Of a stretch of 41,704 nucleotides of DNA, positions 35,301 to 41,704 are shown in pieces (position 1 is the stretch's first letter; every line of letters begins with the position of its first letter). The DNA is taken from assembly GCA_029260555.1 (NCBI GenBank), contig JAJDCZ010000040.1, positions 1-41,704 on the forward strand, given 5' to 3'. Under the pieces are notes generated by a model. The model searched no databases. It was not told the DNA's origin and worked only from the letters and a program-made list of their open reading frames with translations. The stretch is from Phycisphaerales bacterium. GTDB lineage: Bacteria > Planctomycetota > Phycisphaerae > Phycisphaerales > UBA1924. A program made the translations under genes and the position numbers.

Positions 35301-35604
35301 GACCCAAGGATAGGAAGACTCAATCACATGCGACAGTGGGGGGGCAAAGAACCATCCCTTACAGGCTTCAAATAAGGCATGCAACAGCCAGATTTGATTG
35401 ATTTGTAAGAGAGCCATTGAGCGTGCAGCCCATGATTCCCCACGCTCTCAATCTCAATGATATGAGTCCCATTCTCAACAATGTTCTGCCCGCCACGATG
35501 TCTACAATCGATCCAATATCTGCCATTGGCAGGCAGGTCGTTTGGATAATGCATACAGCTATCACCTGGCAGGGTTGATAGAGAAACACGAGGAGCAGTG
35601 ATCA
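35301..35604. promoter_or_regulatory. Divergent intergenic region between aminotransferase and PrpD-like genes
   Basis: Promoters for both genes should lie here. A small hairpin CTGCC/GGCAG occurs at about 35520-35532, and a -10-like GATAAT at 35545-35550 lacks a -35 at the right distance. A leftward 93-codon TTG-start frame spans the gap, but it has no recognisable family or ribosome site, so I do not call it. Confidence 0.5.
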
Positions 35605-37038
35605 ATGGCAGCGTTTAAAACCGACAATTTTGTTTCTTATGATCTGGCCCGGTGGACAACCAGTCTGTCATATGACGATTTGAGCAAGGATGCGATCGAG
35701 CGAGCCAAGCTCTTCTGGTACGACTCACTGGGCTGCGCTCTTGGGGGTAGTCAGCAGGAAGATGCACAGATTCTGCTTGCCCACCACAAGGAAATGGCAG
35801 GCGGATGCACAGATGCAGGGCCTTGCACTTGCTTCGTCTCAGGCTTTGGAACCAATCCGGTGGATGCTGCGTTTATCAACAGCCACATGATCCGCTCGAT
35901 GGACTATAACGACATCTACTGGAAGGCAGACCCTTCGCACCCCAGTGATATCCTCGGTGCACCTCTTGCCATCTGTCAGCTCAAGGGACTCAGTGGCAAG
36001 GATCTGATCCTGGCAACCATCATCGCGTACGAAATCGAGATGCGTCTCGTTGAGATCGGCAGGCCCGGTGTGCGTGAATATGGCTGGCATCATGCCACAC
36101 TCACAGGCTTTGCAGCCCCGTTTACTGCAGGTCGCCCATTGAACTTGACGGTTGACCAGATGGTCAACGCAGCAGGCATCTGTGCCAGCCGAACCGGAAG
36201 CCTCGGCGCGGTCACTGCAGGCAAGCTCACCAACATGAAGAACACCGTTGATCCATGGGCAGCTCGCATGGGTGTTGAGTCTGCCATGCTCGCAGCACGG
36301 GATTTCTCAGGTCCAGAACACATCTTTGATGGAAAAGAGGGGCTCTTCCATGTCTTTGGTCACAGTCATCACGATGGTAAACCCTGTGCATTTGATGCTG
36401 ATGGGTTGACCAAAGACCTGCCAACCTGTCCTGATGACCACTACCGCATTCTTGACTGCGGGATGAAGAGCTTTCCCATCGAAGCACTCAGCCATGCACC
36501 CTTGACCGCGATGATGAAGTGTGCCCGGGAAAACAACATCAAGGCTGACGATGTCACTGAGATCAAGGTGGAGGTGATCGCTCGGGCTGCGGATATTCTT
36601 GGAGATCCACACAAATATCGCCCGACTGGTAAAGAGACCGCTGATCATTCACTGCCGTACTGTCTGGCGGTGGGGTTGGTTGATGGCATGGTCACGCCGT
36701 TGCAGTTCAAGAGTGAACGCATTGCTGACAAAAGCCTTGAACCGATCATGGATATGGTCAAAGTTGTGGCTAATGACGAGTTTGAAGCGTTGTTTCCAGA
36801 GTTTCAGCCCAGTCAGGTGACGCTCACGCTCAAAGATGGCTCAAGCTATTGTAAACGCGTTGATGTTCCCAAGGGTGACCCTCGGGACCCGATGACAGCT
36901 GAGGAAATCAGCGTCAAAGCAACTGCTCTTGGTAAAGAAATCGTTGGTGAAGCCAAATGCAAGAGACTCGGTGAGTATGTTGCAGGCCTGGAAAACGAAA
37001 CCAATCTGGACGGCTTGTTTGAAATCATGACCGCCTGA
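35605..37038 (+). CDS. MmgE/PrpD family protein (2-methylcitrate dehydratase-like)
   Basis: This belongs to the MmgE/PrpD superfamily, whose characterised members include 2-methylcitrate dehydratase and cis-aconitate decarboxylase. Recognisable segments are FWYDSLGCALGGS near residue 40, INSHMIRSMDYNDIYW (about 91-106), HPSDILGAPLA, WHHATLTGFAAPF and KSFPIEALSHAP, and then DHSLPYCLAVGL later. The length of 477 is typical. AGGAG lies upstream. No prpB or prpC is adjacent, so propionate metabolism is not supported by context and the substrate remains open. It converges with ruvB, whose stop lies 15 bases away. Confidence 0.88.
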   Translation: MAAFKTDNFVSYDLARWTTSLSYDDLSKDAIERAKLFWYDSLGCALGGSQQEDAQILLAHHKEMAGGCTDAGPCTCFVSGFGTNPVDAAFINSHMIRSMDYNDIYWKADPSHPSDILGAPLAICQLKGLSGKDLILATIIAYEIEMRLVEIGRPGVREYGWHHATLTGFAAPFTAGRPLNLTVDQMVNAAGICASRTGSLGAVTAGKLTNMKNTVDPWAARMGVESAMLAARDFSGPEHIFDGKEGLFHVFGHSHHDGKPCAFDADGLTKDLPTCPDDHYRILDCGMKSFPIEALSHAPLTAMMKCARENNIKADDVTEIKVEVIARAADILGDPHKYRPTGKETADHSLPYCLAVGLVDGMVTPLQFKSERIADKSLEPIMDMVKVVANDEFEALFPEFQPSQVTLTLKDGSSYCKRVDVPKGDPRDPMTAEEISVKATALGKEIVGEAKCKRLGEYVAGLENETNLDGLFEIMTA

Positions 37039-37053
37039 ATCAGTCGTTCCTGA

Positions 37054-38103
37054 TCATTCAGGGTCTTCAGAGTTGAACAGAATGTGATCATCTACGGGGC
37101 GATCCAGGGTAACGCCCAGATGATCTGCACCCGCGGTTGTCAGCATCCGCCCCCTTCGAGTGCGGGCAAGAAAACCGATCTGCAAGAGGTAAGGCTCAAC
37201 AACATCCTCAAGTGTGCCCGCATCTTCGTTCATCGTGGCAGCGACAGCTTCAAGACCTACTGGCCCGCCTTCGTAGATGGAGGCGATGATGGTGAGGTAA
37301 CGCCGATCGATATGATCAAGTCCCAGAGCATCCACACCTTCCAGGTTCAGCGCGTCATCAACGGTTGATTGTGTGATCTTGTTGTTGGTGCGTACATGAG
37401 CAAAATCACGAACTCTGCGAAGCAAGCGGTTGGCGATGCGAGGGGTGCCTCGAGCACGCTCAGCGATGATATTCAGAGCTTCTTCGTGAGCATGGGCGAT
37501 GTTCAAAAGCCCTGCGCTTCGGGACAGAATAATCCTGAGTTCATCGTGTGTGTAGTAGTCGAGGTGGTGGATGATGCCAAAGCGTGAGCGAAGAGGCGAG
37601 CTGAGCATGCCAGCACGGGTGGTCGCGCCGATGAGCGTAAAGGGTTTGCATTTGATTTGAACAGTGCGGGCATGCATTCCTGAGTCCAGACAGACATCGA
37701 TGCGAAAGTCCTCCATCGCAGGATAGATGAACTCTTCGACCGCAACAGGCAGGCGGTGGATTTCATCAATGAAAAGCACATCGCGAGGTTTGAGGCGTGT
37801 CAGAGCGCCGACAAGGTCGGTGCCTTTGGCAAGGGCTGGGCCACTGGTTGTATGAAGCTGCGTGCCCATTTTCTGAGCGATGACATGGGCGAGTGTGGTT
37901 TTTCCCAGGCCGGGCGGCCCATGCAAAAGCAGGTGCTCCATGGGTTCATCGCGAAACTGGCTGGCCTGAATCGCGATGGAAAGTCGCTCGATGAGATCCT
38001 GTTGACCAATGTATTCATCAATGGATTGTGGGCGCAATGACCAGTTGATGTTCTGATCATCCGAGCCTGTCGCTGTGGGCGAAATGAGTCTTTCGGTAGC
38101 CAT
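37054..38103 (-). CDS. ruvB: Holliday junction branch migration helicase RuvB
   Basis: RuvB is the hexameric AAA+ motor that, with RuvA, drives branch migration of Holliday junctions. Walker A is GPPGLGKT (residues 62-69), Walker B is FIDEIHRL (D113, E114), sensor 1 is IGATTRAGML, and the C-terminal winged-helix domain includes GLDHIDRRYL and the IGFLARTRRGR segment. The start at 38103 gives the standard N-terminus (MATERLISP); the upstream in-frame ATG is rejected. The length of 349 is normal. No ruvA or ruvC is in the window. Confidence 0.97.
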   Translation of the reverse strand: MATERLISPTATGSDDQNINWSLRPQSIDEYIGQQDLIERLSIAIQASQFRDEPMEHLLLHGPPGLGKTTLAHVIAQKMGTQLHTTSGPALAKGTDLVGALTRLKPRDVLFIDEIHRLPVAVEEFIYPAMEDFRIDVCLDSGMHARTVQIKCKPFTLIGATTRAGMLSSPLRSRFGIIHHLDYYTHDELRIILSRSAGLLNIAHAHEEALNIIAERARGTPRIANRLLRRVRDFAHVRTNNKITQSTVDDALNLEGVDALGLDHIDRRYLTIIASIYEGGPVGLEAVAATMNEDAGTLEDVVEPYLLQIGFLARTRRGRMLTTAGADHLGVTLDRPVDDHILFNSEDPE

Positions 38104-38175
38104 GCTCTTGAGTGTATGCGATGCAGCGATGCAGCGCAATGCAATCAGTGTGAGATTGCCCAGCCGGGTCCGCTC

Positions 38176-40251
38176 TTATCCGGTAGACTCATCTGTCTTT
38201 TCAGCATCTTTATCATCTTCAACACCGGTGATTGAAGGGGCATCGTCTTTTTTCTTGCTGCTGACAGCTTTGAACTGGTGCCTCTGTATCAGGCGTTCCA
38301 TGCTGAAGGGATTGGAGATGCCTTCAGTTGCCAGGGCCTGTCTGAACTCTTCGAGCGAAGCATTAAGAGCAACAGCTCTGGCAGACTGCCTGAAATCCTC
38401 GATCGTCAGGGGTTCAAGCGACTGGATCTGCACGATCGTCACCATGAGCTGCTCGGGGATCTCTACACGAAGTGTCCGGTCATCCAGCGAAATCTGATCA
38501 ATGGTTATCAATGGATTCAGTGAACTCGCACGATCAATAACCCCATCACGAAATGCGGGGACATTCACCGTGGGATCAGGAGTTGCGACCTGTGCTCGCG
38601 TCACGCGAACGCCCTTTGCAACCACCAGGTTTTTGGGTTCAACGGATTCTTGTTCGCTTTCTTCAGGAGCCCGCGTGTTGAGTGATTCAGCAAGCACATC
38701 AAGCCCGCCGCCCGCTGCCACCTGGGTATAGGCCTGGGATTGTTCATGCAGCAGCTCATATGCCTGAAGCTTTTTGTAATCGACAAGCACATCATCGAGA
38801 ATCTCGTCCATCGAAGCCGGTGGGGACTGGTCTACTGCATCAAGCAGCGTGAAATAATACCGATTGCCCGCTGTATCAGTGATGATCTGGGAAGCAAACG
38901 GTACATGAGCCTGCACCTGAATCTTGTTGGACCCGCCATACTCTTTGGCCTGGAACACAACTTGCGTAAATGGCACACGCAGTGCGCCCAGCAGCATCTG
39001 AGATTGGCCAATGCCTTGAAGTTCTGCGATTTGCTCAGGATAGATCCACTTTTGAGCCTTGATGTTGACTGTTGGAAGCGGGATCACCACGCCTTGCTCT
39101 GCATGCTCGACGGATGGATTGTCTCGTGTGCCTGCAACCACCTGGTCGACCACGATCTGAGCGAGTTGTTCCATCTTCGGTGCTGAACCTGTCCACTCAT
39201 CGGTCAGCTCGAAATACCCTTGGGTATTCTTCACAAGCTTGCGTGTGGATTTCATGATCTCGGTGCGAATCGAACGATCCGCGATCACGATGACCTCGTC
39301 AGCCACAACTTTGATCATCTGCTGTTTGACAGCAGCCTTGTCTTCATCACTGGCATCGGGGTACTTGTCAGCCTGCTGCTTGAGCTGTTTGTCAAGCTCG
39401 ATGGGATCGATGCTGATCGCGGCTTCTATCGCTTTGCGATCCAGCATGAGCCATTCGATCTTGATTCGCCCTGGCAGCAGATACCCTATTCCATAATCGC
39501 CCCCGCCCCGAGGCGTATCAACAAAACGCTCATAGTGCTCTTTGAGTGTCTGCTCGTCAGGATCTGCGATCTGGCTGACCAGTCGAGTCGCAGGCACAGC
39601 CAGAAAATCAACCGTGGCACCATCAAACTGCTTGCGAGCTGCCAGAATCGTGCGGACATCCGAGATGCGTCCCGAGTTCTGGTAGGCCATCTGCATGCGA
39701 TACACACCACGGGCTTTGGTGAGCACGCGTTTGAACTCATCTGCAGTGAATCGACCCTGGCCTGCAAAGTAGGGCAGACGCTGTTCCATAATGGCAGCCA
39801 TCTGTGCAACTTCCTGCTCAAACTTGTCCTGTTGAAAGCGCATGAAGTTGACAGCATATTGGCCATACTTCTGCACCCAGTCTGCTTCAACATTCATTCT
39901 CGCCAGTTGCGGGATCCATGCTGCACCATCGCCCTGCTCAGCAACAAATCCGCCTTGTTTGGCTTCAAGTGTCAGCAGGAACCAGTGCTCGCTCTCCCTG
40001 TCGAGTCTGAAGTTGAAAGCGGTCAACCCCGGTGCAAAGGTGCGCAGGGCCGACGCTTCTCGCGAGGCAAGCTCTAGATCGCCCACCGTCACCTTCACGA
40101 TTTTGCCATCATTGACAACCGTGGCGGCTTTCTTTTTAAGCGGGTTCAGACCCATTTGCTGGATCGCCTGTGGAGCGGTAAATGCCACCATCAACAGCGA
40201 CCCGAAGACCACAAGAATGTACATGTTGTACTTGCGCAGAAACTTGAGCAT
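38176..40251 (-). CDS. SurA/PpiD-like membrane-anchored protein, no parvulin motif seen
   Basis: A short basic start (MLKFLRKYN) is followed by one membrane helix (MYILVVFGSLLMVAFTAP) and then about 660 soluble, mostly helical residues facing the periplasm. The start, the first VxVGDLE segment and the later F..V...R..YRMQMAYQ region resemble the SurA N-terminal/PpiD-type chaperone fold. I do not see a clear parvulin peptidyl-prolyl isomerase signature, so it may be a chaperone only. The C-terminal tail is charged (KKKDD...DKDAEKTDES). The start at 40251 is chosen for the GAGG site five to six bases upstream. It lies between rpsD and ruvB. Confidence 0.65.
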   Translation of the reverse strand: MLKFLRKYNMYILVVFGSLLMVAFTAPQAIQQMGLNPLKKKAATVVNDGKIVKVTVGDLELASREASALRTFAPGLTAFNFRLDRESEHWFLLTLEAKQGGFVAEQGDGAAWIPQLARMNVEADWVQKYGQYAVNFMRFQQDKFEQEVAQMAAIMEQRLPYFAGQGRFTADEFKRVLTKARGVYRMQMAYQNSGRISDVRTILAARKQFDGATVDFLAVPATRLVSQIADPDEQTLKEHYERFVDTPRGGGDYGIGYLLPGRIKIEWLMLDRKAIEAAISIDPIELDKQLKQQADKYPDASDEDKAAVKQQMIKVVADEVIVIADRSIRTEIMKSTRKLVKNTQGYFELTDEWTGSAPKMEQLAQIVVDQVVAGTRDNPSVEHAEQGVVIPLPTVNIKAQKWIYPEQIAELQGIGQSQMLLGALRVPFTQVVFQAKEYGGSNKIQVQAHVPFASQIITDTAGNRYYFTLLDAVDQSPPASMDEILDDVLVDYKKLQAYELLHEQSQAYTQVAAGGGLDVLAESLNTRAPEESEQESVEPKNLVVAKGVRVTRAQVATPDPTVNVPAFRDGVIDRASSLNPLITIDQISLDDRTLRVEIPEQLMVTIVQIQSLEPLTIEDFRQSARAVALNASLEEFRQALATEGISNPFSMERLIQRHQFKAVSSKKKDDAPSITGVEDDKDAEKTDESTG

Positions 40252-40380
40252 GGTGAACCTCATGCTTTGGCCTGGGCCAGTGTAAACCGTACACCCAAGC
40301 CGTGCTCGATGCAGAACAAACCTGCAAATGCCCAGCCGCACCGCACACGCTGGTACGATGCGATCAAGGCTCAACAGGTC

Positions 40381-40980
40381 TTAGCGATAGAATTCGATCA
40401 CGAGATTCGTGTTGACATCAAATGGCACTTGATCAGCTGCAGGTAACGCCACGACGCGAACCGTCAGCTCCGACGGATTCAGACTCAGCCATCCCGGAAC
40501 ATCAAGCCCTGCCATGGACTCCATGTTCTCCCGGGCCAGAGTGTGAATCTTGGGCTTGAGCGTGATCACGTCACCCACCTTGACCTGGCAGCTGGGGCGA
40601 TCGGTCTTGCGACCATTGAGCAGCACATGGCCATGGGTTACCATCTGACGGGATGCCCAGATCGATCGAACCAGACCTGAGCGGCGAATCACATTGTCAA
40701 GGCGGCGTTCCAGTAGCTGCATGAGCACCTCACCGGTATTGCCTTGTCGGCGAGACGCTTCAGCCATATATCTGCGGAACTGCTTTTCGAGAATGCTGTA
40801 ATGGAAGCGAAGCTTCTGTTTTTCGACCAGGCGGATGCCATAGTCACCCAGCCGGCGCCGGCGAAAACGCTGGGGCCCGGGTGGAACCAGCTGACGCTTG
40901 GCGGTGTGCTTGGGGAGGTCGCAGATGGGTACACCAACGCGACGAGAGAGCCTGACCTTGGGTCCAGTATAACGGGCCAT
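40381..40980 (-). CDS. rpsD: 30S ribosomal protein S4
   Basis: S4 binds 16S rRNA early in small-subunit assembly and often represses its own operon. It begins MARYTGPKVRLSRR, has the S4 N-terminal region (KLRFHYSILEKQFRRYMAEA) and an S4 RNA-binding fold (LERRLDNVIRRSG, then HGHVLLNGRKTDRPS). The 199-residue length is normal. A good ribosome site (GGAAGG-like) precedes the ATG. In most bacteria rpsD lies with rpoA and rpsK; here it stands apart from them, as in some planctomycetes. Confidence 0.96.
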   Translation of the reverse strand: MARYTGPKVRLSRRVGVPICDLPKHTAKRQLVPPGPQRFRRRRLGDYGIRLVEKQKLRFHYSILEKQFRRYMAEASRRQGNTGEVLMQLLERRLDNVIRRSGLVRSIWASRQMVTHGHVLLNGRKTDRPSCQVKVGDVITLKPKIHTLARENMESMAGLDVPGWLSLNPSELTVRVVALPAADQVPFDVNTNLVIEFYR

Positions 40981-41704
40981 GTGTGGCCTTCCTTTCCGTT
41001 CGCCCAGCCGTGAACCTCACACGGGTGCCGGGGATGCCTCATAGCGATCATCACCCCGGCCCGTCGACTGCGGGAGGGTGAGAGGTTGATCCGGTCTCGG
41101 TATTTCCAACAGGCCTATTCAAGCCCTCAAGATGCAGCAGGTCAACCGTGCAGAGCAGTGCTTCAGGCGGTTTTTCTGCTCATGCCGCCTGCCTGGTTTA
41201 TCTGTGACAACAATACGGAATCTCCAGCCAGCCTTGTCTGGCCCAGATCCTGCATGGTGAGCCTGTCGCCTGGTAGCGGGGAGGCCAGAATCCAGACCAG
41301 TATTCAGATGGGGAAGGCGGGTGGGGGGGAATACAAGAAAATGGGTGGTGATGGGAAGGCAGGTGTGGAGTAGGCGCAGCTTTGTGCTCAGTGTGGCCGG
41401 TGAACCAGACTCCGAACGGGGTGCGATCAACGCAGCGCGAGATATCGCGTGCGCAGCTTGAATGTTGGCCAGCGCAAGGTCCGGGACGGTGAACAGAGCG
41501 TTAATGCAGCACGATTTTGCTCTGATGTTGCGGTGCGCAGCCTTCGGTATCGCGAAACCGAACACCGGTATCGTGCGCGCAGCTCCCGGGCGCGTCGATT
41601 TTGTTCCGAATAACACGCGCCCGGCTCCTGGTTTCACGCGCCCGGTGTCTGGTTCGGCAAAACCGAAGGCCGGTATCGTGCGCCCGATGTCCGGTTCGAC
41701 GATA
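40981..41704. other. Non-coding region upstream of rpsD, ending in degenerate repeats
   Basis: No credible gene is seen in these 724 bases. A 172-codon minus-strand frame (41119-41637) covers much of it but encodes a basic, repeat-derived sequence of no recognisable family. The first 120 bases should contain the rpsD promoter and leader. G-rich stretches occur at about 41309-41345. The right end is a set of degenerate GC-rich repeats, annotated separately. Confidence 0.5.
41443..41704. repeat. Degenerate GC-rich repeat cluster at the window edge
   Basis: A short unit built around TATCGTGCGCGCAGCT or CACGCGCCCGGYKYCTGG recurs at least six times (about 41443, 41527, 41569, 41613, 41635 and 41674). 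A longer block containing ACCGAA, then CCGGTATCGTGCGC, appears twice about 105 bases apart (from 41555 and 41660). The array runs off the window. No spacers of even length are seen, so it is not CRISPR. Confidence 0.55.

Noticed and set aside
35324..35605. 93-codon leftward frame between the aminotransferase and PrpD-like genes
   Set aside because: It begins with TTG without a ribosome site and has no family resemblance.
41119..41637. 172-codon minus-strand frame at the right end
   Set aside because: Much of it is translation of the degenerate repeats; no motif, signal or ribosome site supports it.

Overview
The window most resembles a chromosomal segment of a planctomycete, probably of the Phycisphaerae. 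This is inferred from gene content: a hopanoid-type squalene operon (hpnCDE), a PEP-CTERM protein with a VPAPGT...RRRR tail, a planctomycete-style pseudopilin, a ResB/CcsA cytochrome c assembly pair with its own lipoprotein, and many short translational overlaps. No rRNA, tRNA, transposase, integrase or CRISPR array was recognised, so the assignment has no marker-gene support.

Layout, left to right. (1) 1-996 is non-coding and carries palindromic REP-like repeats. (2) 997-6841 is a compact type III restriction-modification cassette, mod - KilA-N gene - res, with both junctions overlapping by one base. (3) 7210-7890 is an orphan FN3-like protein with a clear terminator. (4) 8098-12634, minus strand: a secreted peroxiredoxin-like protein, a histidine ammonia-lyase homologue and elongation factor G, the last behind a structured leader. 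(5) 13027-19510, minus strand: ispH, rlmN, a TIGR02206-like membrane protein, a WecA/MraY-type sugar-phosphate transferase and an O-antigen-ligase-like protein, nearly all overlapping or touching. (6) 19624-22987, plus strand and divergent from ispH: hpnC, hpnD and hpnE joined by ATGA overlaps. (7) 23144-26109, plus strand: a secreted endonuclease/exonuclease/phosphatase-fold protein, a pseudopilin and a small membrane protein with a CPDC motif, ending at a bidirectional terminator. (8) 26393-30314, minus strand: a duplicated-domain lipoprotein, ResB and CcsA. (9) 30719-31778: a PEP-CTERM protein with a strong promoter, a structured leader of about 215 nt and a terminator. (10) 31808-35300, minus strand: a beta-lactamase-fold hydrolase and an aminotransferase. 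(11) 35605-37038: a MmgE/PrpD protein. (12) 37054-40980, minus strand: ruvB, a SurA/PpiD-like anchored chaperone and rpsD. (13) 40981-41704 is non-coding and ends in degenerate repeats.

Two groupings make functional sense. IspH makes IPP/DMAPP, the precursors of both the squalene made by HpnCDE and the polyprenyl phosphate used by the WecA-like enzyme and the ligase, so 13-23 kb reads as an isoprenoid-lipid and surface-glycan block. The lipoprotein-ResB-CcsA operon is a System II cytochrome c maturation module. The most interesting accessory element is the type III R-M cassette: a DNA-binding KilA-N protein is translationally coupled between the two canonical subunits, and the target-recognition part of Mod has visibly different base and codon usage from its flanks. 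I did not find a wholly novel multi-gene system. The best leads are this cassette, the PEP-CTERM leader, the fusA leader and the duplicated-domain lipoprotein.
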